A stretch of DNA of 6,880 nt from Candidatus Methanophagales archaeon. Its GTDB lineage: Archaea; Halobacteriota; Syntropharchaeia; Alkanophagales; Methanospirareceae. Below, piece by piece: positions 1-6,880 of this stretch. The stretch covers positions 1 through 6,880 of the forward strand of contig JAUXHM010000057.1 in NCBI GenBank assembly GCA_030621535.1. Reading direction: 5' to 3'. Numbering within the stretch: position 1 is the stretch's first letter; each line of letters begins with the position of its first letter. The position numbers and the translations under genes were made by a program. The notes beneath the pieces are model-generated. The model saw only the letters and a list, made by a program, of their open reading frames with translations. It was not told the origin of the DNA and made no database searches.

Positions 1-201
1 ATTGATTCACGATATGTACAAGAGAATATAATAGAGAAAGTGCTGGTGAATAAAGTGGAACCACTGAAAGAGGAGCTGAAACTATTTGTCGAATGTGTTA
101 AAGAGGGTAAGCAATTCCCGGTTACGGCGGAGCAAGCGGTATTGAACTTGCGAATTGTAGAAGAGATAAAGGAGAGCGGGAAAGGGAAAATAAAAAACTA
201 A
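1..201 (+). CDS. Gfo/Idh/MocA-family oxidoreductase, C-terminal fragment (5' end outside window)
   Basis: An open frame enters from the left edge in frame 1 and ends at TAA 199-201, giving 66 C-terminal residues. The segment VEPLKEELKLFVECVKEGKQ, followed by a short loop (FPVTAEQA) and a helix (VLNLRIVEEI), matches the typical end of Gfo/Idh/MocA NAD(P)-dependent sugar or cyclitol dehydrogenases. There a helix of the form EPL..EL..F..CV..G is followed by P.(S/T)...A...L.I...I. The Rossmann domain and catalytic residues lie outside the window, so substrate cannot be assigned. UDP-N-acetylglucosamine 3-dehydrogenase-like enzymes end in a similar way, but so do many paralogues. The tail is lysine-rich (KGKIKN). 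The stop lies only 2 bp before the left repeat of the GxxExxY cassette, so the cassette boundary abuts the end of this gene. Family-level call is moderately secure; specific function unknown. Confidence 0.65.
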   Translation: MDSRYVQENIIEKVLVNKVEPLKEELKLFVECVKEGKQFPVTAEQAVLNLRIVEEIKESGKGKIKN

Positions 202-203
202 AA

Positions 204-307
204 TCTTTTATTGACACAGATTAACGCAGATTAACACAGATTATAAAGATCAACAATGCCAAACTTAGATTTAGAAAGTCCGCGTAAATTCGTGTAAATC
301 GGTGTCC
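204..307. repeat. Left flanking repeat of GxxExxY cassette (imperfect palindrome of 10-bp units)
   Basis: The left arm at 213-243 contains three head-to-tail 10-bp units, ACACAGATTA, ACGCAGATTA and ACACAGATTA (214-223, 224-233, 234-243). The right arm at 281-306 carries related units in inverted orientation (GTGTAAATCGGTGTC at its end). Reading the right arm as its reverse complement, about 20 of 28 positions match the left arm. A ~35-bp loop separates the arms. The first 30 bp (204-233) match 705-734 at 27 of 30 positions, and AAAGATCAA recurs at 245-253 and 745-753, so this is a direct-repeat partner of 705-822. From memory, sequences of this ACACAGATTAAC type are common beside GxxExxY genes in many prokaryotic genomes. 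Confidence 0.8.
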
Positions 308-313
308 TTAAAA

Positions 314-697
314 ATGCCAATGAAAAATTACAAACATAGAGAGATAACCGAGAAGATAATAGGTGCAGCCCAGAGAGTGCACAATACGCTTGGTTATGGT
401 TTTTTAGAGAAGGTGTATCAAAATGCGCTTGTTATTGAGCTTCGAACACTTGGATTTAATGTAGATGTGGAACAGCCTATCACAGTTCATTATCATGATG
501 AAATCGTTGGTAATTATGTCGCTGATATTGTCGTCGATGGAAAAGTCATTCTCGAAATAAAAGCCGTAAAAGAATTGTCTAAAATTCACGAGGTTCAGCT
601 CGTCAACTATCTTAAAGCAACCGGTATTGAGGTCGGTCTTCTAATTAACTTTGGTAGGTCTGTAACTGTGAAACGTCGTGTGATGGATAAGAAATAA
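314..697 (+). CDS. GxxExxY family protein (PD-(D/E)XK nuclease-like, function unknown)
   Basis: This is a 127-residue protein from the ATG at 314, about the usual size for the family. The name-giving motif is visible as GFLEKVY at residues 29-35 (G29, E32, Y35). It is followed by a PD-(D/E)XK-like core: VADIVVD with D71, LEIK with E81 and K83, and a later Q95...Y99 in EVQLVNYL. These are the residues expected for metal binding and catalysis in this superfamily, so the fold appears intact. No signal peptide or membrane segment is seen. No biochemical function is established for the family that I know of; nuclease activity is inferred from fold. The frame remains open upstream to a GTG at 302, but that codon lies inside the flanking repeat; ATG 314 or 320 is more likely. 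No convincing Shine-Dalgarno precedes either. The gene converges on hemB. Confidence 0.85.
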   Translation: MPMKNYKHREITEKIIGAAQRVHNTLGYGFLEKVYQNALVIELRTLGFNVDVEQPITVHYHDEIVGNYVADIVVDGKVILEIKAVKELSKIHEVQLVNYLKATGIEVGLLINFGRSVTVKRRVMDKK

Positions 698-704
698 ATC
701 AGCG

Positions 705-822
705 TCTTTTATAGACACGGATTAACGCAGATTGATACCGATGAAAAGATCAATGTCGTTAAAAATTAGCCTAAGCCCAATAAAAGAAAAAAATCTGTGT
801 AAATCAGTGTAAATCTGCGTCT
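705..822. repeat. Right flanking repeat of GxxExxY cassette (imperfect palindrome of 10-bp units)
   Basis: The left arm at 714-742 (GACACGGATTAACGCAGATT and onward) and the right arm at 791-821 (AAATCTGTGT, AAATCAGTGT, AAATCTGCGT in tandem) are inverted versions of the same 10-bp theme. About 21 of 30 positions match when one arm is reverse-complemented. The unpaired middle (743-790) includes an A-rich stretch. The start of the repeat matches the left copy at 27 of 30 positions, with a constant 501-bp offset. It fills nearly all of the 146-bp spacer between the convergent GxxExxY and hemB genes. Confidence 0.8.
781..794 (-). terminator. Possible T-rich terminator of the hem operon
   Basis: On the minus strand, about 50 bp past the hemB stop, the sequence reads ATTTTTTTCTTTTA (a T7 run, a C, then T4). 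Archaeal intrinsic termination is driven largely by such U-rich runs in the transcript. The tract lies inside the right cassette repeat just after its inverted arm, so that arm would be transcribed before the U-run. Nothing else downstream of hemB looks like a terminator. Inference from composition only. Confidence 0.4.
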
Positions 823-843
823 CAAATAGAAGGGGGTTTTACT

Positions 844-1827
844 TTATATACAACAAGAAAGTGCTTTTGCGACTTCTTTTGCAAAATACGTGATTATCAA
901 ATCCGCACCCGCTCTTTTTATCGCCGTCAGTCCTTCCATCACGATTTCACCCCTGTCCAGATAGCCTTTTTCCGATGCCGCGGCTATCATTGAATACTCG
1001 CCACTGACGCTATAAGCCGCAAGTGGCACGTCAAATCTTGCACGTACCTTAGAGATGATGTCCAGATAGAAAATAGCGGGTTTCACCATCACGATGTCCG
1101 CAGCTTCTTCTATGTCGAGTTCCACTTCCCTTAGCGCTTCGCGTGCATTTGAGACGTCCATCTGATAGCCGCTTCGGTCTCCGAATTGGTAACCCGAATC
1201 GGCAGCTTCGCGGAAAGGCCCGTATAAAGCGGAATTGTATTTCGCCGCGTATGACATAATGGCGGTGTCCGTGAAACTGTCATCATCAAGGTTCTCCCTT
1301 ATTGCTTTTACCATTCCGTCCATCATTCCCGAAGGCGCTACAATATCTGCACCCGCTTCTGCTTGGCTCACTGCTATTTTACCCAGCACTTCCAGTGTAG
1401 GGTCATTGAGCACGTGTCCACTCCCGGCATCTACATCTACAAGTCCGCAATGCCCGTGAGTTGTATATTCGCAGAGGCACAAATCGGTAATAATTACAAC
1501 GTTCTCCACCTCTTCCTTTAGCTTTCTAACCGCCCTTTGTATTACTCCTTCCGTATTGAATGCTTCACTCCCCGTTTCGTCTTTCTTTCGGGGTATTCCA
1601 AACAACAGCACCGATTTTATGCCCAGAGAACGGGCTTCCGAAACCTCTTTTACTGCTCCTTCTATCGAAAAACGGTATTGCCCGGGCATGGAATCAATCG
1701 GTTTTTTAGTTTCGCCTTCTATGTTCTCGTCAATAAACACCGGGAGAATCAGGTCGTCCGTGGAAACCCGTGTTTCTTTTAGCAGTTTTAGCTCGCGCAA
1801 ACGTCTCATTCTAACTGTTGGGAACAT
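844..1827 (-). CDS. hemB: Porphobilinogen synthase (5-aminolevulinate dehydratase)
   Basis: The 327-residue cytosolic enzyme condenses two 5-aminolevulinate molecules to porphobilinogen, the first common pyrrole of all tetrapyrroles. The family N-terminus is recognisable (PTVRMRRLRE...LILPVFI). The zinc-site signature DLCLCEYTTHGHCG supplies C117, C119 and C127, marking the Zn-dependent class rather than the Mg-only type. The two active-site lysines are K196 (MSYAAKYNSALYGPFR) and K249 (IVMVKPAIFYLD), the latter the Schiff-base lysine. The C-terminal block AIKRAGADLIITYFAKE is also conserved. Length is normal and nothing is missing. The ATG at 1827 is 5 bp past the hemA stop and is preceded by a clear Shine-Dalgarno, so it is translated as part of the hemA operon. 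It ends 22 bp from the GxxExxY cassette repeat. Confidence 0.97.
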   Translation of the reverse strand: MFPTVRMRRLRELKLLKETRVSTDDLILPVFIDENIEGETKKPIDSMPGQYRFSIEGAVKEVSEARSLGIKSVLLFGIPRKKDETGSEAFNTEGVIQRAVRKLKEEVENVVIITDLCLCEYTTHGHCGLVDVDAGSGHVLNDPTLEVLGKIAVSQAEAGADIVAPSGMMDGMVKAIRENLDDDSFTDTAIMSYAAKYNSALYGPFREAADSGYQFGDRSGYQMDVSNAREALREVELDIEEAADIVMVKPAIFYLDIISKVRARFDVPLAAYSVSGEYSMIAAASEKGYLDRGEIVMEGLTAIKRAGADLIITYFAKEVAKALSCCI

Positions 1828-1832
1828 CTGAT

Positions 1833-3134
1833 TTACTCCTTTTCACCCTTGCCCAATTCCTTCTCGAACTCATCCATAAGAAAATCTATAAAATCACAGT
1901 TATTATTATTATTGTTATTGTTATCTTTATCGTCATCAGCATCATTCTCACCTGAACCCTCACCTCGCATTACCGCATAACTCCTGAGTATCCGGGTTGG
2001 TAAATGGAAAGTTTTAGACAAAACGGCGTGTGAAAAACCTTCCAATACCTCCTTCGGGTCCCTGCCTTTCTCAATATAGCCGAGCGCCTTCCTTTTCTCC
2101 TCTTCTCTTATCCGAGAGCCGTGTTTGTGAATCAATGCAATAACCCGTTCTATCTCTTCGCGGTTTAGAATCGTTTTAAACCGTTCTATCTCTTCCCTTA
2201 TTATTAGTTCAACGTTACATACCTCAGAAAGCCGCTTTTCCAGGTTCTCCTCACTTATCCCGTATAAACTGTCCAAATCATATAACCGGATCCCGTCAAT
2301 CTCGCAGACTCTCTCCTCCACGTCCTTTGGATTGGCAATGTCTATAATGAGTAGGTCGTTGTCCGTTCTCCGATGCGCCATTATCCTCACCATCAAATCA
2401 TAATCCAGAACGTAATGCGGTGCTGAGGTAGTGCTTATGGCGACGTCACAAACAGAGAGACACCGCTCACTTTCATCCAGCTTTGCCGCCTTACCGCCAA
2501 CCTCTTCTGCAAGTTTCTTCGCTCTTTCATACGTTCGATTCGCGATAAACATGGCTTTCAATTTTTTTTCTGAAATGGCTCTTGCTACCAGCGTGCCCAT
2601 TTCCCCTGCACCAATTACAAGTATGCTTTTTCTTTCCAATCCCCCCGTGATGTGTTCTGCAAGTTCAACCGCTGCGGACCCAATAGAAACCGACCCTTCG
2701 TTTATTCTCGTTTCGCTCCTCGCTCGCTTCGCCGTTTTTATCGCCCTGTCAAATGCCATGTCCAGAAGACGGTCCATCGTGCCTTCGAGCTTGCTTTCCA
2801 GATAGCACTTTTTTATCTGCCCCAGAATCTGGTCTTCGCCTACTATCATCGCTTCGAGCCCACAAGCAACTCGCATAAGATGCTCTAAGGCATCCTTACC
2901 CACGAAAATCCCGCTCTTTTCCAATTTCAACCGGTTAACGACTTCTTCTAACACTGTCCGTGATTTTTCCGAGCTGATGTATGCCTCTACACGGTTACAC
3001 GTTTTTATAACTACATAGCCGCACACACGCGGGTCATCGGCAAATATGCTTGGATTCAATCTCTCCGCTATCTCTTCAAGTTCCTCTACACTGCACTTTT
3101 TATGCGAAAACCATAAAGAGCCGATTTTATGCAT
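1833..3134 (-). CDS. hemA: Glutamyl-tRNA reductase
   Basis: The 433-residue enzyme reduces glutamyl-tRNA(Glu) with NADPH to glutamate-1-semialdehyde, the committed step of the C5 route to 5-aminolevulinate. The N-terminal catalytic domain has SHKK at 10-13 and the catalytic cysteine C46 in KTCNRVEAY. The signature GEDQILGQIK is at 99-108 and RARSETRI at 137-144. The NADPH-binding Rossmann domain opens with VIGAGEMG (173-180), followed by ANRTYERA. The helical dimerisation region runs to about residue 390. The last 43 residues are an unusual acidic, low-complexity tail with eight consecutive asparagines (405-412). The start at 3134 is 20 bp after the upstream precorrin-2 dehydrogenase stop; no Shine-Dalgarno is visible there, but a TAAATTTAAA element on the minus strand near 3167-3176 could support an internal promoter. 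Function is secure; the role of the tail is unknown. Confidence 0.96.
   Translation of the reverse strand: MHKIGSLWFSHKKCSVEELEEIAERLNPSIFADDPRVCGYVVIKTCNRVEAYISSEKSRTVLEEVVNRLKLEKSGIFVGKDALEHLMRVACGLEAMIVGEDQILGQIKKCYLESKLEGTMDRLLDMAFDRAIKTAKRARSETRINEGSVSIGSAAVELAEHITGGLERKSILVIGAGEMGTLVARAISEKKLKAMFIANRTYERAKKLAEEVGGKAAKLDESERCLSVCDVAISTTSAPHYVLDYDLMVRIMAHRRTDNDLLIIDIANPKDVEERVCEIDGIRLYDLDSLYGISEENLEKRLSEVCNVELIIREEIERFKTILNREEIERVIALIHKHGSRIREEEKRKALGYIEKGRDPKEVLEGFSHAVLSKTFHLPTRILRSYAVMRGEGSGENDADDDKDNNNNNNNNCDFIDFLMDEFEKELGKGEKE
1836..1841 (-). promoter_or_regulatory. Shine-Dalgarno site for hemB
   Basis: AAGGAG on the minus strand lies 8 nt before the hemB ATG and inside the last two codons of hemA. 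It is the clearest ribosome-binding site in the operon; hemA and the precorrin-2 dehydrogenase gene have none as good. It fixes the hemB start and implies coupling to hemA translation. Confidence 0.75.
1899..1922. repeat. Trinucleotide microsatellite encoding the Asn8 tract of HemA
   Basis: Eight asparagine codons (AAC/AAT on the minus strand) occupy 1899-1922, read on the plus strand as an ATT/GTT run. They are followed by an aspartate-rich stretch of related GAT/GAC codons (up to about 1946). The repeat is in frame, so slippage would change tail length by whole residues without breaking the gene or the downstream hemB. Confidence 0.8.
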
Positions 3135-3154
3135 TTTGGGGTTTATGTTTATTT

Positions 3155-3817
3155 TTATTTATGTGTTTTAAATTTATCCTCCACAATTTTTAATATACGC
3201 TTTTCTGCAACTTCGACTGGAGCATCAAGAGCAGCCCAGCATTCTGTATCGTTTAAAACTCGGTTCAAAATCGCTCTCCTTTTGGATTCTTCTAAATTAA
3301 TCTCTTCTTTTAAATATCTCCTGAGGCGTGTCTGGATTTGCAGCATCTTTTCCTCCTTATCTTCTATAAGCGACATAATCTGCCCCTTCATATATCTTGC
3401 CATTGCAGGTCCTTTCCCACGCGTAGAGACGGAAATCAGGAATCCACCCTTGTTTACAACAGAAGACATAAAAGCATCGCCTTCATCCCTATAATTAACG
3501 AGGACGTCAAACGTCGCCGCTGCTTTTAAAATACGCGTGTTCAGCGTTTCATCATCGGTGCACACGAGGATTAAAAAAGCCCCTTTTACAAGGTCTTCCA
3601 GATTCTGAGTCCGCAAATCACACCTGAAACACTGTATCTCCCCCTTTTCCCGCGTCTCCTCTATCCAATGCGTGAAATCCCGGCTGTAAACTTCTACAGT
3701 TATCTCCCCGCTTTCTACGTTCGTTTCCAAAATCTGCCGTAGTTTCCTCTCTGCAATCGTACCTCCACCAAATACAACGATTCTTTTACCAGAGAGGTCA
3801 ACATAGAGGGGGAGCAT
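3155..3817 (-). CDS. Precorrin-2 dehydrogenase (siroheme synthase N-terminal domain type)
   Basis: The 220-residue protein is the CysG-N/Met8/SirC type, oxidising precorrin-2 to sirohydrochlorin with NAD+. The opening LPLYVDLSGKRIVVFGGG and GGGTIAERK (17-25) form the NAD-binding loop. LVCTDDETLN (84-93) and VNYRDEGDAFMSSVV (107-121) are the usual second and third blocks, with D111 and D114 as candidates for the catalytic aspartate. VSTRGKGPAMAR (130-141) matches the conserved IST.G.SP.LAR block, and a helical C-terminal domain follows. No methyltransferase domain is fused, so uroporphyrinogen methylation must come from a separate enzyme. Whether it also inserts iron (Met8/CysG-like) or only dehydrogenates (SirC-like) cannot be read from sequence. 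First gene of the hemA-hemB operon; no Shine-Dalgarno before the ATG at 3817. Sirohydrochlorin leads to siroheme, F430, cobalamin and, in archaea, heme via Ahb enzymes. Confidence 0.88.
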   Translation of the reverse strand: MLPLYVDLSGKRIVVFGGGTIAERKLRQILETNVESGEITVEVYSRDFTHWIEETREKGEIQCFRCDLRTQNLEDLVKGAFLILVCTDDETLNTRILKAAATFDVLVNYRDEGDAFMSSVVNKGGFLISVSTRGKGPAMARYMKGQIMSLIEDKEEKMLQIQTRLRRYLKEEINLEESKRRAILNRVLNDTECWAALDAPVEVAEKRILKIVEDKFKTHK

Positions 3818-3860
3818 GGTTCTCGTTTGTTTAGTAAATAGAAAGGTAAAAGATTTTTGT

Positions 3861-3875
3861 TTTTAAAGTTTTCGC
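3861..3875 (-). promoter_or_regulatory. Probable archaeal BRE/TATA promoter for the precorrin-2 dehydrogenase-hemA-hemB operon
   Basis: On the minus strand the sequence reads GCGAAAACTTTAAAA: a purine/A-rich BRE-like GCGAAA followed by a TATA-like CTTTAAAA. Its centre lies about 48 bp before the ATG at 3817, so a start of transcription some 25 bp downstream would leave a leader of about 20 nt. Position and composition fit; no experimental support. Confidence 0.4.
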
Positions 3876-3890
3876 TTTTTCCCTGCTTTT

Positions 3891-3919
3891 TACCGCAGAG
3901 TACGCGAAGCACGCAGAGG
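3891..3919. repeat. Solo short-unit repeat (ACCGCAGAG type)
   Basis: Three degenerate 9-10-bp units sit head to tail: ACCGCAGAGT (3892-3901), ACGCGAAGC (3902-3910) and ACGCAGAGG (3911-3919). The design resembles the ACGCAGATTA units of the GxxExxY cassette (shared core ACGCAGA), but the unit differs and no gene accompanies it. It lies in the 140-bp spacer between ligA and the precorrin-2 dehydrogenase gene, upstream of that operon's TATA element. From memory, ACCACAGAG/ACGCAGAGG strings are a widespread dispersed repeat also seen near GxxExxY genes. Confidence 0.6.
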
Positions 3920-3957
3920 CATCGGAAAAACCGGGCAAAGATACAAAACGTCTAAAC

Positions 3958-6071
<2,114 letters not shown>

Positions 6072-6100
6072 CAATACAAAAGTAGAGAAGACAGAAAAAT

Positions 6101-6757
6101 ATGGCGCAAGAGAGGGAAAAGGGAACTGAAGAGGAAGATGCAAGGAAGGAAGAGCAGGCTATGTTAATACCCGGTCCTGATTACTTAGCAAGCGGTGTCC
6201 ACATAGGAACGCAGCAAAAAACAGGCGATATGATGCGATTCATTTACCAGACAAGACCAGATGGGCTGTATTTGTTAGATGTAGAACTTATGGATGCAAG
6301 GCTGAAAATAGCAGCGAGATTTTTAGCAAATTACGAGCCTTCCTCTATCGTGGTTGTATCCGCAAGGGAGTATGGCCACCATCCCGTGAGTATGTTCGCC
6401 GAGGTGACGGGAGCGAAGGCAATAGCGGGGAGATTTATTCCCGGAACTTTAACGAATCCCGGATCCGAATATTTCATAGAACCTTTTGTATTAGTCTTGA
6501 CCGACCCAATGACAGATGCGCAGGCTTTGCAGGAGGGTGTGAGTACCGGCATACCGCTGATGGCACTTTGTGATACAAACAATTCCACGGCAAACGTAGA
6601 TTTTGTTATTCCTACGAATAACCATGGAAGAAAAGCGCTTGCCACTATTTATTGGCTGCTTGCACGCGAGCTGTTACGAGAAAGGCATCGTAGAGGAGGT
6701 AGTAAAGAGGAATTTACGTTCAATTACGATGTGGATGCTTTTGAATCCGAGATATAA
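6101..6757 (+). CDS. rpsB: Small ribosomal subunit protein uS2 (archaeal S2)
   Basis: The 218-residue protein is the archaeal/eukaryotic (S2/SA) form of uS2, a component of the 30S subunit. The segment [33 protein letters not shown] (residues 24-56) contains the family opening block. The C-terminal half has the archaeal hallmarks [56 protein letters not shown] charged, acidic N-terminal extension (first 20 residues) is common in archaeal S2. A second in-frame ATG at 6161 follows a purine-rich AGGAAGGAAGAG stretch and is an alternative start that would remove this extension. No strong Shine-Dalgarno precedes 6101, consistent with a short leader. It is followed after 16 bp by the MEMO gene, an arrangement seen in many archaea. 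Confidence 0.97.
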   Translation: MAQEREKGTEEEDARKEEQAMLIPGPDYLASGVHIGTQQKTGDMMRFIYQTRPDGLYLLDVELMDARLKIAARFLANYEPSSIVVVSAREYGHHPVSMFAEVTGAKAIAGRFIPGTLTNPGSEYFIEPFVLVLTDPMTDAQALQEGVSTGIPLMALCDTNNSTANVDFVIPTNNHGRKALATIYWLLARELLRERHRRGGSKEEFTFNYDVDAFESEI

Positions 6758-6773
6758 TAAAATAAGAGTAACA

Positions 6774-6880
6774 ATGAGAAGAGCGGCAGTTGCAGGTGCT
6801 TTTTATGAAGGAGAAAGAGCGAGTTTGGAAACCCAGCTGCGGGATTGCTTTTCTGGTGTAAAGAGAGAAGAAAAAGGAAA
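6774..6880 (+). CDS. MEMO family protein (AmmeMemoRadiSam system protein B), 5' fragment
   Basis: ATG at 6774 opens a frame that runs off the right edge, giving 35 complete residues. It begins MRRAAVAGAFYEGERASLET, matching the diagnostic MR.PAVAG.FYPG....L...I start of the MEMO family. The family resembles class III extradiol dioxygenases in fold; in archaea it is usually encoded just after rpsB and often before mevalonate-pathway genes, and it co-occurs with AMMECR1 and radical SAM partners. No catalytic residues are within the visible part. The 16-bp spacing from rpsB implies co-transcription. The usual proline after MRR is alanine here, a minor change. Confidence 0.88.
   Translation, partial: MRRAAVAGAFYEGERASLETQLRDCFSGVKREEKG

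Larger units (their letters stand above)
204..822 (+). mobile_element. Candidate repeat-flanked GxxExxY cassette
   Basis: A small PD-(D/E)XK-like gene is bracketed by two related repeats in direct orientation (204-307 and 705-822), each an imperfect palindrome. The unit fits exactly between the stop of an oxidoreductase gene (201) and the end of hemB (844) without damaging either, as expected for an inserted unit. No transposase, integrase or target-site duplication is visible, and mobility is an inference. An alternative is that the repeats spread independently and the gene is only loosely associated with them. Confidence 0.4.

Noticed and set aside
213..243. Short tandem repeats considered as the edge of a CRISPR array
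   Set aside because: Units are 10 bp with no spacers, and the partner arm is inverted; this is a palindromic dispersed repeat, not CRISPR.
698..843. Looked for a tRNA or small RNA gene in the spacer before hemB
   Set aside because: The pairing potential is explained by the inverted 10-bp units of the cassette repeat; no cloverleaf or T-loop signature is present.
1893..1964. Possible sequencing or assembly error or frameshift at the poly-Asn tract of hemA
   Set aside because: The frame continues cleanly to a stop that carries the hemB Shine-Dalgarno and is 5 bp from the hemB ATG, so the operon geometry supports the frame as read.
3129..3494. A 121-codon plus-strand frame opposite the precorrin-2 dehydrogenase gene
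   Set aside because: The opposite strand carries clear family motifs, while this frame shows no recognisable domain and no start signal.
6331..6645. A 104-codon minus-strand frame opposite rpsB
   Set aside because: Entirely within the conserved S2 coding sequence and without any family resemblance.

Overview
The window reads as archaeal, most likely a euryarchaeon of the methanogen/ANME type. The ribosomal protein S2 gene is the archaeal form and is followed directly by a MEMO-family gene, an archaeal pairing. The glutamyl-tRNA reductase and the short precorrin-2 dehydrogenase also look archaeal. Spacers are AT-rich, with TATA-like elements and few Shine-Dalgarno sites. An ANME-1/Syntropharchaeia-like host is a guess from general character, not a demonstrated placement.

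Layout, left to right. (1) Positions 1-201 hold the 3' end of a Gfo/Idh/MocA-type oxidoreductase (+). (2) Positions 204-822 hold a compact cassette: a small PD-(D/E)XK-like GxxExxY gene (+, about 314-697). It lies between two related ~105-118 bp repeats, which are direct repeats of one another and are each an imperfect palindrome built from 10-bp units. (3) A minus-strand tetrapyrrole operon, transcribed right to left, runs precorrin-2 dehydrogenase (3155-3817), hemA (1833-3134), hemB (844-1827). It starts at a probable TATA promoter near 3861-3875 and may end in a T-rich tract inside the right-hand cassette repeat. (4) The 140-bp spacer at 3818-3957 carries that promoter and a lone 29-bp repeat (3891-3919) with a similar short-unit design. 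(5) ligA (3958-6009, minus) is a complete NAD+-dependent, bacterial-type DNA ligase. (6) After a 91-bp divergent promoter region come rpsB (6101-6757, +) and the start of a MEMO gene (6774 to the window end, +).

How the genes work together. HemA reduces glutamyl-tRNA to glutamate-1-semialdehyde. HemB condenses two 5-aminolevulinate molecules to porphobilinogen. The precorrin-2 dehydrogenase oxidises precorrin-2 to sirohydrochlorin, the branch point to siroheme, coenzyme F430, cobalamin and archaeal (Ahb) heme. The intermediate steps (hemL, hemC, hemD, SUMT) are not in the window. rpsB and MEMO are a separate housekeeping unit. ligA sits alone and stands out for its bacterial character in an archaeal setting. 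The most unusual structure is the repeat-flanked GxxExxY cassette, which resembles in design a nuclease gene associated with its own palindromic repeats. All five full-length genes are intact, and I see no frameshift.
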